From Bacteroidales bacterium (GTDB lineage Bacteria > Bacteroidota > Bacteroidia > Bacteroidales > UBA932): a DNA stretch of 64,000 nt. The DNA lies in contig JAFZVQ010000016.1 in assembly GCA_017617715.1 (NCBI GenBank), positions 62,001-126,000 on the forward strand, given 5' to 3'. The notes under the pieces are model-generated. The model ran no database searches and was not told where the DNA came from. It saw only the letters and a list, made by a program, of their open reading frames with translations. The position numbers and the translations under genes are program-made. Positions 17,083 to 25,506 of this stretch are shown piece by piece. Every line of letters begins with the position of its first letter. The first letter of the stretch is position 1.

Positions 17083-18394
17083 TGCCGAAAAGTTTGCTGC
17101 TGAGGGCCCTGAGCGCCGCCGCCTTGTCTTCCTCCCGGACCAGAAGTGAAATGTTGTAGTTACTGCCGCCGTAGGAGACCATGCGCACGGGGACATCCTT
17201 CAGGGCGTCCAGCACGCGGGCTTCGAAGCCCCGGTTGTTCCAGTCCATGTCGCCCACGACGCAGATTATGCACATGTCCAGGTCCACGCTCACGGTGCCG
17301 TATTTTTTCAGGTCGTGCACTATCTCGTTGAGGTAGCGGGTGTCGTCGACGGTCAGGGAGACGCCCACTTCGGAGGTGCAGATCATGTCGATGGAGGTGC
17401 GGTAGCTTTCGAATATTTCGAACACCTTGCGCAGGAAGCCGTGCGCCTGGAGCATGCGGGACGATTTGATCTTGATGGCGGTGATGTTGTCCTTGGCAGC
17501 GACCGCCTTGATGGCTCCGTTTTCCGGGATATTGTCTATCAGCGTGCCGGGAGCGGCGGGAGCGGCGGTGTTGAGCAGACGCACCGGGATGTTGGCGTAA
17601 CGTGCCGGCAATATGCAGGTTGGATGCAGTATCCTGGCGCCGAAATAGGAGAGTTCGGCGGCCTCTTCAAAGTGCAGGTGGCGGACGGCGGCAGTGCCTT
17701 CGACCACGCGCGGGTCGTTGTTGTGGAGGCCGTCGATGTCGGTCCAGAGCTGTATCTCTTCAGCCTGGACGGCGGCACCGACAAGGCATGCCGTGAGGTC
17801 TGAGCCGCCCCGCTTCAGGTTGTCTATTTCCGAGCGTGAGTTGACGCAGATGAAGCCTTCGGTGAGGTACACATCGGCTTCCGGGGCCGCCGCAATAAGC
17901 TTCGACAGCCCTTCACGGATGGCGTCTGCGTCGGGCTCGCCGTTGGGATCGGTGCGCATGAAGGAGAGGGCGGGGATGAGCTGCGCGCGCATGCCCCGTT
18001 CCTCGAGAAGCGTTGCCATAAGGAAGGTCGACAAGAGCTCGCCCTGGGCCAGGATTATGCGCTCCTGCACTTCGGTGAAGACCTCCCTGGTGCAGGCACG
18101 GATGCTGCTGAATACGGCATCGGCGTAGTCCTGAGCCTTCTTTTTGGATTCTTCTTTGGCGTAGAGGTCCCCGATTAGCACGGAGTACTTTTTCTTGAGG
18201 CCGGCGATGGTGTCGCGCACGCCGTCGAGGTTGCGGTTGTACATGTAGCCGGCTATTTCCGAGAGCGAATCGCCGGTGCCGGAGACGGCGGAAAGCACCA
18301 CGATGTTCTTCCCCGCCCCGCTGATGATGGACGCAAGCTCCCCGAAGCGCGCTGCGCTTCCCAGGGTCGCACTTCCGAATTTCAATACTTTCAT
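17075..18394 (-). CDS. lysC: Aspartate kinase (monofunctional, ACT-regulated)
   Basis: 439 residues. An amino-acid kinase domain comes first, with NLKRGGSDLTA near residue 206 and WTDIDGLHNNDPR. Two ACT domains make up the last 130 residues or so, which in this family allow feedback control by lysine or threonine. The N-terminal motif reads KFGSATLGS where most aspartokinases have KFGGTSVGS, so two usually conserved positions differ, though the Lys is kept. It phosphorylates aspartate at the head of lysine, methionine and threonine synthesis. It begins 14 bases after the end of the upstream lipoprotein gene. Confidence 0.93.
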   Translation of the reverse strand: MKVLKFGSATLGSAARFGELASIISGAGKNIVVLSAVSGTGDSLSEIAGYMYNRNLDGVRDTIAGLKKKYSVLIGDLYAKEESKKKAQDYADAVFSSIRACTREVFTEVQERIILAQGELLSTFLMATLLEERGMRAQLIPALSFMRTDPNGEPDADAIREGLSKLIAAAPEADVYLTEGFICVNSRSEIDNLKRGGSDLTACLVGAAVQAEEIQLWTDIDGLHNNDPRVVEGTAAVRHLHFEEAAELSYFGARILHPTCILPARYANIPVRLLNTAAPAAPGTLIDNIPENGAIKAVAAKDNITAIKIKSSRMLQAHGFLRKVFEIFESYRTSIDMICTSEVGVSLTVDDTRYLNEIVHDLKKYGTVSVDLDMCIICVVGDMDWNNRGFEARVLDALKDVPVRMVSYGGSNYNISLLVREEDKAAALRALSSKLFGNG

Positions 18395-18408
18395 TTATAT
18401 AGCGTGAT

Positions 18409-21201
18409 TTACTGGAGGAACTTGATATTGTCGGCGGTAAAGCTGGGGCAGGAGGCGTCGGAGGCCACGGTGACGGAAAGCGGGAGGTAGTTATCTGCGG
18501 TGGCCTGGGTGGCGTCGCTGAAGTCAGGCTTGGTGCCCACGGCGCCGCGCACCGCGCAATTCTTGATCACGGTGGGGTCGGTGGCGCTCGTGATGCGGCC
18601 GATCAGCAGGGCGCTGGTGCCGGCGGTGCCGCAGACACGCCCGGTGTTCCTGCATCCTTCCAGCGTGAAGGTCCTGGTGAGGCCGGCCACACCGCCGACG
18701 CAGCTGTCTTTTTCGGTGGAGATCACGTCGCCGTTATTGGTGCTGTCCTTTAGGTAGGAGGTGTTGGCCGTGGTGAAGCTGCAGTAGCCCATCAGGCCGC
18801 CCAGACGCAGGCCGGTGACGGTGGTGCCGGAAGCCAGAGACGCCGAATAGTCCGCCCTGACGGTGCCGTTGTTGGTGCAGTTCTCCATCTGGGTGTAGAA
18901 TCCGTTGCCCACGATGCCGCCGACATGGTGGCCTTTGACATCGAGGCCGGCGTTGTTGACGCAGTCCTTGAAGAGCACCACGTCGCCCTTGTTGGTCACG
19001 GCCGCCGCGATGCCACCGAATTCGACGGTGTTGGTGTTGGAATACTTGCTGCCCACGTCGTTGCTGATGGAGCCCTCGAAGGTGCAGCCCGTGAATGAAG
19101 TGGCGCGCCCGGTACTGCTGCTCACCAGGCCGGCGATGCCGCCTATGGCCACGTTGCGGGAAGCGGTGGAAGTGGCTTTGCCCGTGAACGTTGCGTTCAC
19201 CCACACGTTCTCGAACCTGGTGTCCACTGCGCAACCGGCTACCGTGCCGATGGCTATGTGGCCGGAGCTTATGCCGGTGCTGTTGAAGCTCATCCGGGCC
19301 TCCTCGAAGCGGACGTTGCGCACGGTGGCGCCCTCCAGAGCGCCGAAGAAGCCGCACACGTTGACGGTGTTGGTGCTGACCTTCAGGTTGAGGCCGATGA
19401 TGCTGTGGCCCTGGCCGTCGAATGTGCCGGTGAACGCTGTCGCGGGCACGGGGATGGCGTTGTAGGCCACTGAGGCGCAGTTTCCTATGGGCTCCCAGGG
19501 GGTGTCGGGCATCTCGATGTCTTCCAGCAGCACCACGTCTCCGGAGGCGTTGCAGTAGCTGGAGATGTCGCCGCCGGCGTTGACCACGGCCGCGAACGAC
19601 TGCAGTTGCGCAGGGGTGCGGATGCCGCTTTCGCCGGGCACCACGTCGCCAGGGTCGGTGCTGCCGCTTCCGCCGCCTATACCCTCGCCGGGCACTACGG
19701 AGGAAGCGTCAGGATTGCGCCAGGAATCTATGCTGCCGATGACCACGTCTTCGGCTATCTGCCTGAGCTTGGCCGCCGTAGCCGCGGGCACCGTGCAGTC
19801 GGGGGCGTTGGCGTCGAACCTTTCGCCGTAGAGCATAAGGTAGTTCACGCACGCTTTAAGGTAGGCGCCGTTGATGCCGGGATGCTTGTTGTCAGTGTGG
19901 TAGAGAGAGATGCCCTGGGCGCGCGCTTTCTCGAATGCGCTGCCGATCGGGGACAGCCATGTCTTCTGCTCCGCAGTCACGAGCAGGGCGCCGCCGAGCA
20001 GGGCCTTGTCGAAGATTTCGTAGCTGCCGAAACCGTTGTAGTTGGTGCTGCCGGCGTAGGCCCAGGTGGCCTCGATCATGGGCTGGACGGACGGAGAGTG
20101 CTGCTTTATCAGGTCGAGAATCTTTTTGGTGTCCGTCATCACGGCCGCGTTGACTTTGGTGTCGGCGTAGTAGTCGGCGTGACGGGTGGACATGTCCTGG
20201 AGCAGGGCGAGGTCGTAGCCGCCTTCCTTTATGACGGCCTGCGTGCGCTCGAGCGGGTAGTGCTCGCCGAAGTCCTGTCCGCCCTTGAGGTGGGTGCGCA
20301 TGCGCATCACGTGCCCCTGTGTGCGGGCTATCTCCTTGAGCATGAAATCGGTACCGTAGTAGTAGGTGAACGAATTGCCGATCACGAGGGTCTTTTTGGT
20401 GTCCTTCACGGGCGAGCCCTGATAGATGTCGATGTGGCAGGCTTGCCAGGTGGAGTTGATGAAGCTCAGGTACGCGCCGGTGGAGGGAGTGAGTGCGGCT
20501 CCGGAATTGGCGAAGTTGCCGACAGCCCGGATGCGCATCTTGAGGTCTTCGTTCTGCAGCGCCTTGGAGAGGGTGAAGCTCTGGGTGAAGGTGGTGTACT
20601 GGTAGGCGCTGAAGTACTTTACGTAGAATGAATATTTCAGGGAGGCGTTTTCGGTGGCGGCCAGGAGGTCTTCGTCGACCGTCCGCCAGGCGCCGTCGTC
20701 CCAGTATTCGAATATCCAGTATTTCGGGGAACTGCCGTTTGGCGCCATCAGGCTGGTCATGAAATCGACGGAGGTGCCGGCGGCGAGGGTGAGCGACGGC
20801 CAGGTGAAGAGGATGCCGTCGCCCGGGGCCACGTTCGACACCGAGAGGCGGTTGGAATTGACACAGCGCACGGGCCCGGAAGCGCCGCCTTCGCGGGTGA
20901 AGGTGCTGATGAAGGCTTTGCCTGCGCCGTCTCCCTGCTGGGCAGGGAAACTGTTGCTGCCGGTCCAGGCGGTCTGGCCGGAGCTCACGTTGCTGCTGGT
21001 GTTCTGCCAGTTGGCGGTGAGGTGGAGATACGCTGCCGGCGGCTCCGGATCGGGGTCTGGATCGGGGTCTGGGTCCACGGGGGGATCCGTGGTCTGGCCG
21101 GGGTTATCCTTGTCCGGATCGGGCTCGGGTTCAACTTTCGGCTCGCAGGCGGCGCAGAGAAGCAGCGCGGCCGCGAAAAGCAGTATACGTCTCAGTTTCA
21201 T
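18409..21201 (-). CDS. Lipoprotein with DUF4886 (SGNH-hydrolase-like) and GLUG-repeat beta-helix domains
   Basis: 930 residues from the ATG at 21201; frames further upstream add non-signal sequence. The signal ends at LLLCAAC-EP, followed by an Asp-Pro repeat linker (residues 22-54) likely to span the cell surface. A jelly-roll-like segment follows, then DUF4886 with the nucleophile block VIGNSFTYYY (Ser277) and the matching TDNKHPG Asp-His near residue 445. The last 330 residues hold five or more glycine repeats such as GGIAGLVS, GGIVGNGF and GGVAGLTR, the GLUG type. Probably a surface esterase or carbohydrate-acting protein; the substrate is unknown. It lies just upstream of lysC on the same strand. 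Confidence 0.85.
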   Translation of the reverse strand: MKLRRILLFAAALLLCAACEPKVEPEPDPDKDNPGQTTDPPVDPDPDPDPDPEPPAAYLHLTANWQNTSSNVSSGQTAWTGSNSFPAQQGDGAGKAFISTFTREGGASGPVRCVNSNRLSVSNVAPGDGILFTWPSLTLAAGTSVDFMTSLMAPNGSSPKYWIFEYWDDGAWRTVDEDLLAATENASLKYSFYVKYFSAYQYTTFTQSFTLSKALQNEDLKMRIRAVGNFANSGAALTPSTGAYLSFINSTWQACHIDIYQGSPVKDTKKTLVIGNSFTYYYGTDFMLKEIARTQGHVMRMRTHLKGGQDFGEHYPLERTQAVIKEGGYDLALLQDMSTRHADYYADTKVNAAVMTDTKKILDLIKQHSPSVQPMIEATWAYAGSTNYNGFGSYEIFDKALLGGALLVTAEQKTWLSPIGSAFEKARAQGISLYHTDNKHPGINGAYLKACVNYLMLYGERFDANAPDCTVPAATAAKLRQIAEDVVIGSIDSWRNPDASSVVPGEGIGGGSGSTDPGDVVPGESGIRTPAQLQSFAAVVNAGGDISSYCNASGDVVLLEDIEMPDTPWEPIGNCASVAYNAIPVPATAFTGTFDGQGHSIIGLNLKVSTNTVNVCGFFGALEGATVRNVRFEEARMSFNSTGISSGHIAIGTVAGCAVDTRFENVWVNATFTGKATSTASRNVAIGGIAGLVSSSTGRATSFTGCTFEGSISNDVGSKYSNTNTVEFGGIAAAVTNKGDVVLFKDCVNNAGLDVKGHHVGGIVGNGFYTQMENCTNNGTVRADYSASLASGTTVTGLRLGGLMGYCSFTTANTSYLKDSTNNGDVISTEKDSCVGGVAGLTRTFTLEGCRNTGRVCGTAGTSALLIGRITSATDPTVIKNCAVRGAVGTKPDFSDATQATADNYLPLSVTVASDASCPSFTADNIKFLQ

Positions 21202-21241
21202 GTCGCATTCGGTTGACGATGCTAAGATAATCATTTTTGAG

Positions 21242-21249
21242 TATCTTTG
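21242..21249 (+). promoter_or_regulatory. -7 box before the lipoprotein remnant
   Basis: TATCTTTG fits TAnnTTTG and ends four bases before the ATG at 21254. Confidence 0.5.
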
Positions 21250-21253
21250 TGCC

Positions 21254-21339
21254 ATGCAAAAAGGCAAACGAATACTGATGGCCGCTATCCTCGTGCTGCT
21301 GGCGGCGGCTTGCACTCCGAGCCGGTGTACGTGAAATAG
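21254..21339 (+). pseudogene. Collapsed lipoprotein gene: signal peptide joined to a C-terminal tail
   Basis: The ATG at 21254 opens a 26-residue frame that is a complete lipoprotein signal peptide with lipobox LLAAAC and then stops after six residues (TPSRCT). In another frame, 21313-21339 encodes HSEPVYVK and a stop. The same eight residues and stop are encoded at 36356-36382, with the DNA differing only at three third-codon positions (GTG/GTA twice, TAG/TAA). That pattern means both are true coding remnants. The simplest reading is a lipoprotein gene that lost its middle and is out of frame. Confidence 0.6.
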
Positions 21340-21380
21340 CAGGCAAGGCGGATCACTCAAAGACGCAGAGGGACTCGTCG
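21340..21380 (-). pseudogene. 3'-terminal fragment of a phosphoethanolamine transferase gene
   Basis: The minus strand encodes DESLCVFE and a stop, identical to the last eight residues of the transferase at 37327-38838. The DNA matches 37315-37354 with one extra base just beyond the stop. Nothing of the rest of the gene is present. It directly abuts the HSEPVYVK remnant. Confidence 0.75.
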
Positions 21381-21403
21381 GTAGTTTTTCCCGCAAAAAA
21401 TCG

Positions 21404-21411
21404 TATCTTTG
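21404..21411 (+). promoter_or_regulatory. -7 box of the AraC-family regulator
   Basis: TATCTTTG fits TAnnTTTG, 23 bases before the ATG at 21435. Confidence 0.6.
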
Positions 21412-21434
21412 CATTTCCGATATACGGATATGCT

Positions 21435-22553
21435 ATGGAAGCTCAAGATATACTGAAAGATGTACCTTTTATCCTCCTTTATGGGGGCGTGATTATGCTG
21501 AGCGTTGTGGCGGCGCTCTACCTGCTGTTTCGGCGCGGGAATGCCATTGCCCCGGAGGTGAAGTCTCCTCTGCGTCTGCGCCGGTGGGCTGCTGCCTTCA
21601 TGATGGCGTCTGCGATAAGCCACGTGTGCTGGTTGTTCTACGCCTTCTATCCTACGTCAACAGTTTATTCGATTGTCTGCAGCCTGGATCTGCTGATGCT
21701 GTTCCCTTCCATAGCAGGTATCTTGGTGTCTATGTTGCAAGACAGGCATCGGCCCGTCTGGTCCGTTTTAGTGGCGCTGGTCCCTGCTTTCCTGCTGTTG
21801 GCCATATGTATCATCAAGGACGATGATGCGCTTTACCTTCCGCTTAGCATCTATGTGATTGCATTATATGCATCGATCTTGCTGTATATGTTTTTCGCCG
21901 TCCGTAAATATGGGCGTTGGCTAAGGGATAACTATGCAGACCTTGAGAACAAGGAGGTTTGGCAAAGCTTGATTTTTCTGGCTCTTTTCCTGCTGTTCTT
22001 CGTCATGTACAGCAGCACCTCCGCAGGCAGCCCCGTACTCGTATATATTCTTCAAATAGACTGCATCATCCTCGTAGCGCTGCTGCTGTGGCGGGTGGAA
22101 ACACTGCAGGAACTGAGCGAAATCACTGCGCCGGAAGCCGCGCCAGGGAAACAGGAGCAGGAGCATCCGCAGGGGAAAAAAGCAACAGCATCGACACAGC
22201 CGGCTGCACCCACCAAGATCGGCACCCTTCTCAAAAAGCATTGCGAGAACAAGCAGCTCTACCTGCAGAACGACCTCTCCCTGACCCAACTCGCCAACGC
22301 TATCGGCACAAACCGCACCTATCTGAGCCATCACTTCGCCCAGCAGGGCATCACGTATAACGCCTACATCAACGGCCTGCGCATCCGCCACTTCATCAGC
22401 CTGTATCATAAGGCGACAGCCGAGCATCGTGAGTTCACCGCCCAGCAACTGGCTTTCGAGAGTGGGTATCACAGCTACAGCACATTCATCGCCGCATTTA
22501 AGCAACACACCGGAAAGACAGTGACGGCCTGGATGCGCGACCAGGCGGAGTAG
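21435..22553 (+). CDS. Membrane-bound AraC-family transcriptional regulator of the fimbrial locus
   Basis: 372 residues. The first 220 hold about seven hydrophobic helices. A polar, Ala/Gln/Pro-rich linker follows, then a C-terminal AraC-type double helix-turn-helix, with LSLTQLANAIGTNRTYLSHHF and AFESGYHSYSTFIAAFKQHTGKT. Such layouts place the sensor in the inner membrane and the DNA-binding part in the cytoplasm. It is followed by four tandem repeats and the fimbrial promoter, so it most likely controls that operon. The signal it senses is not evident. Confidence 0.88.
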   Translation: MEAQDILKDVPFILLYGGVIMLSVVAALYLLFRRGNAIAPEVKSPLRLRRWAAAFMMASAISHVCWLFYAFYPTSTVYSIVCSLDLLMLFPSIAGILVSMLQDRHRPVWSVLVALVPAFLLLAICIIKDDDALYLPLSIYVIALYASILLYMFFAVRKYGRWLRDNYADLENKEVWQSLIFLALFLLFFVMYSSTSAGSPVLVYILQIDCIILVALLLWRVETLQELSEITAPEAAPGKQEQEHPQGKKATASTQPAAPTKIGTLLKKHCENKQLYLQNDLSLTQLANAIGTNRTYLSHHFAQQGITYNAYINGLRIRHFISLYHKATAEHREFTAQQLAFESGYHSYSTFIAAFKQHTGKTVTAWMRDQAE

Positions 22554-22569
22554 TTTTTCCCATTCCGCC

Positions 22570-22648
22570 ACTTTCAGAATTTACAAATTGACTTTCAGAA
22601 TCTACAAACAGTTTCTGAATTTTCAATAATAGTTTCAGCAATCACAAA
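22570..22648. promoter_or_regulatory. Four tandem 18-base repeats, probable regulator binding sites
   Basis: Copies begin at 22570 (ACTTTCAGAATTTACAAA), 22591 (ACTTTCAGAATCTACAAA), 22610 (AGTTTCTGAATTTTCAAT) and 22631 (AGTTTCAGCAATCACAAA). The steps are 21, 19 and 21 bases, close to two helical turns, so they face the same side of the DNA. They lie between the AraC-type gene and the fimbrial promoter. Confidence 0.65.
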
Positions 22649-22674
22649 AAACGCAAACGGAAGCCCCGTACCTA

Positions 22675-22707
22675 TTGTAAATATGGGTAGGGGGGGGGGT
22701 ATATTTG
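22675..22707 (+). promoter_or_regulatory. Fimbrial operon promoter with a ten-G tract in the spacer
   Basis: TTG at 22675-22677 and TATATTTG at 22700-22707 are separated by 22 bases. The last ten of these (22690-22699) are an uninterrupted G run ending at the -7 box. Other promoters in this window use spacers of 19-20. Losing two or three G would bring this one to that range. The leader to the ATG at 22727 would be about 14 bases. Confidence 0.7.
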
Positions 22708-22726
22708 TTATTCATTTGTATACCTG

Positions 22727-24439
22727 ATGAGGTTGAAATTATTTTGGTTCACACTTGCCTCCCTGACCCTTGCGGGGACTTCCCTATCCGCGCAGGAAAA
22801 GAAGGATAATCCGCTTGATTCCCTCCGGCGCGAATCCATCTCCCTGGGCACCAATCTGTTGTACTGGGCAAGCGGCACCCCGAACGCCCATTTCTGGATT
22901 CCGGTCGGCGACAACGTCACACTCGGTCTCACCGGGGGCCTGAAGCCCTGGCCGCGCTGGTGGCCCTGGGACAACGACCCGAAAATCGACAGCAAATGGC
23001 GCCATTTCGCAATAGTGCCCAATTTCCGCTGGTGGCCGGAAGCCAATTATGACGGATTCTTCCTCGGAGCCGACCTCCTCTGGACCCACTACAACGTCGG
23101 AGGAGTCACATTCCCCCTCGGCTTGTATCCCGAAGTGCGCGAGCATCGCCTCCAGGGTGATTTCCTCGCGCTCGGTGTCACCATCGGCTATTCCTGGTGG
23201 CTCACAAAGCATCTCAGGCTTGAGGCGGAAGCCGGAATTGCCGCCGGCTACAACCGGGCACAAAGATACCAGTGCGCCTGGTGCGGCGCCGACCTCGGCA
23301 AGACCACCGGACCCGGCGTAGTCCCGAAGCTCGGCCTCAACCTGGCGTACAACTTCTTCCGCGAGAAGAAGTCATCCGAGAACATAGAAATAATCGAAAG
23401 CCCCGCAGACACCCTCAGGCGTCCCAACCCCGTTGATCCTCCGCCCGCATTCCTGGCCGAACTGCCTAAGGTCGAGGATTGGAAGGGCATAGCCGGCCAG
23501 CTCGAGAAGACCCATCCTGTGCTGCGCCAGTCCAGCGAATACCAGCCCTATACCCCGGACCGCATACTCCGCAAGGAAGCGTCCCCTCTGTATGTCTTCT
23601 TCCCGCTGGACAAGTCCGTCTTGCTACGTGAGTTCGACGAACCCACGGCACGCGGCGCCAACGCCCACCGCGACAACGGCCCCGTCCTCGACGAGATAAT
23701 GGACATCACCTCAAAGATTCTCGCCGACACCACAAGCAGCGTCACCAAAATCCAAATCATCGGCCTGGCGTCGGTGGAAGGCAAGCCAGGGCACAACCAG
23801 GCCCTGTCCGACGCCCGTGCACTGGCCCTGCAGCGCTATATCCAGGAACGTCTTGACATAGACGACAGCATGTTCGACATCACCGGCGGCGGCGCGGCAT
23901 GGGCCGAATTCCGCGACGAGCTGAACGACCTTCGCCTCTCAGGCGGCGGAGCAGGCCTGACTGCAGGGCAGCTGGAGAAACTTATCGGGATTATCGATTC
24001 CGAGCCCGATCCCGCCAGGCGCGAGGCCGCCATCAAGAAAGCCGACGGCGGCTCCCTCTACAAGACCCTCCGCCAGAACATCCTCGGCGACCAGCGCAAC
24101 TCCGGCTACCTCCGCATCTATTATGACTACGTGCCCGACGAATCCGCCCGCGAAATCAACGAAGGCATAGACATGCTGGCAAAGAAAGACTACAAAGGCG
24201 CCCTGAAGGCCCTGGAAGCCAAGAAAGACGACCCGCGCAGCCTCAACGCCTATGCCGTGGCCCTGTTCTACAACGAGCACGAAGCCGAAGCGATGGAGAT
24301 ACTCCGAAAGGCGGCCGGGACCGACGAAAACGCCGCCGCGAACCTCCGCCAGCTTGAAGACATAGCGGCAAAACGCGCCGCCTACGAGCAATACCTGCTG
24401 GACATGCAGGAATACGCTAAACAAAAATACGGCAAATGA
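22727..24439 (+). CDS. DUF3575 outer-membrane protein with OmpA-like domain, first gene of the fimbrial operon
   Basis: 570 residues. A signal peptide ends near LSAQ. Residues 35-215 form a DUF3575-type barrel-like domain (SLGTNLLYWASGTPNAHF). An OmpA-like peptidoglycan-binding stretch follows near 290-400 (PLYVFFPLDKSVLL, IIGLASVEGKPGHNQALSDARA). The end is TPR-like helices (NAYAVALFYNEHEAEAMEIL). Proteins of this type commonly head Mfa-type fimbrial operons in Bacteroidales. It may anchor the structure between the outer membrane and peptidoglycan. Its stop overlaps the next ATG by 4 bases. Confidence 0.85.
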   Translation: MRLKLFWFTLASLTLAGTSLSAQEKKDNPLDSLRRESISLGTNLLYWASGTPNAHFWIPVGDNVTLGLTGGLKPWPRWWPWDNDPKIDSKWRHFAIVPNFRWWPEANYDGFFLGADLLWTHYNVGGVTFPLGLYPEVREHRLQGDFLALGVTIGYSWWLTKHLRLEAEAGIAAGYNRAQRYQCAWCGADLGKTTGPGVVPKLGLNLAYNFFREKKSSENIEIIESPADTLRRPNPVDPPPAFLAELPKVEDWKGIAGQLEKTHPVLRQSSEYQPYTPDRILRKEASPLYVFFPLDKSVLLREFDEPTARGANAHRDNGPVLDEIMDITSKILADTTSSVTKIQIIGLASVEGKPGHNQALSDARALALQRYIQERLDIDDSMFDITGGGAAWAEFRDELNDLRLSGGGAGLTAGQLEKLIGIIDSEPDPARREAAIKKADGGSLYKTLRQNILGDQRNSGYLRIYYDYVPDESAREINEGIDMLAKKDYKGALKALEAKKDDPRSLNAYAVALFYNEHEAEAMEILRKAAGTDENAAANLRQLEDIAAKRAAYEQYLLDMQEYAKQKYGK

Positions 24440-25470
24440 AACACGTCTTCGGCTTACTGATTCTCCTCTTCGCATTCACCGGCTGCTGCCTGGTGGACGA
24501 AGACCTGTCGGGATGCCCGGACGAATACGCCATCGACTACGAAATGCACCTTGTCACCAACGTGAAGACTGAAATCAACACCGTCCTCGGGCTCGAGGCC
24601 GACGTCCACGTGGCCAAGGCGCTGCGCGAATACCTGAAGGATATTTTCTCCGATTTCGCACACGACGTGGACCTGTCATTCTACGACTACAACGAACCAC
24701 GCCCCGTGCTGGAGCACTTCAGCGACATCATTGACGCCAACCAGACCAGCTACACCCTGCACCTGCCGGTCCATGAATACATGCACCTCGCCGTCGCGAA
24801 CATAGCCGACAATCATCTGGTCGGCCTCGACTCCGAGCAGAACTGCGGCACATCCCGCCTGCTGCAGGGCGCGCCAGACGCAGACGGCATGATACGGTCG
24901 CACAATACCGGACTCTTCACCGCCCGACTCCCCATGCAGATATTGGAAAACACCAACCAGGACTTTCTGGTGCAGCTGTATATGGCCAACTGCGCGACAG
25001 CCCTCGTGGTGGATAAGACCGACGCCCCGGAAATCAACGGCCTGACCGCGTTCACTTCCGGTTTCGCCGATTCTTTCAACATAGCCGACAGCACTTTCGT
25101 GTTCGGGAGCAACACGTCCGTGCGCGCCGACAAACTGCAGACAGAAGAAGGCATAGAAGACTGCTACGTGACCGTGCAGTTCCCCTCAAGGGAGCCGCCC
25201 CAGACCAAAGTCGTGATCGAAACCACCGACCCCTTCATCGCCGACAATGCCGACGAAGCCCTCTGGGAATGGGCGATCTACGTCACTCTTCCCGACGGCA
25301 GCATCACCCTGACCCGTCTCGGCCTCGTGAAGCCGCTCCGGGCAGGACAGCTTAAGATTATACGCGTCCACATAGGAGGCGACGGCAGCATCATACCCGA
25401 CGACGAAAGCACTGCCGTGAGCGTGGAACTCAACTGGCAGAATGCCGGAGAACACAATATAGTTTTGTAG
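24436..25470 (+). CDS. FimB/Mfa2-family fimbrial anchor lipoprotein
   Basis: 344 residues. The lipobox AFTGC-C is followed by the family signature CCLVDEDLSGCPDEY. The body is two beta-rich domains as in Mfa2/FimB, proteins that anchor the fimbrial shaft in the outer membrane and limit its length. It is translationally coupled to the DUF3575 gene by an ATGA overlap and lies before the fimbrillins, unlike the usual order in Porphyromonas where the anchor follows the major subunit. Confidence 0.88.
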   Translation: MKHVFGLLILLFAFTGCCLVDEDLSGCPDEYAIDYEMHLVTNVKTEINTVLGLEADVHVAKALREYLKDIFSDFAHDVDLSFYDYNEPRPVLEHFSDIIDANQTSYTLHLPVHEYMHLAVANIADNHLVGLDSEQNCGTSRLLQGAPDADGMIRSHNTGLFTARLPMQILENTNQDFLVQLYMANCATALVVDKTDAPEINGLTAFTSGFADSFNIADSTFVFGSNTSVRADKLQTEEGIEDCYVTVQFPSREPPQTKVVIETTDPFIADNADEALWEWAIYVTLPDGSITLTRLGLVKPLRAGQLKIIRVHIGGDGSIIPDDESTAVSVELNWQNAGEHNIVL

Positions 25471-25506
25471 GAAATGAAATCATTTATCAATATTCATTTT
25501 TCACTT

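Noticed and set aside
15931..17196. Longer lysA start at 17196
   Set aside because: The added residues are out-of-phase aspartate kinase sequence; the ATG at 17082 fits both the family start and the overlap pattern.
21022..21100. Short tandem DNA repeat (12-base unit) that looked like a minisatellite or CRISPR
   Set aside because: It encodes the Asp-Pro linker of the lipoprotein at 18409 and has no spacers; it is a coding repeat.
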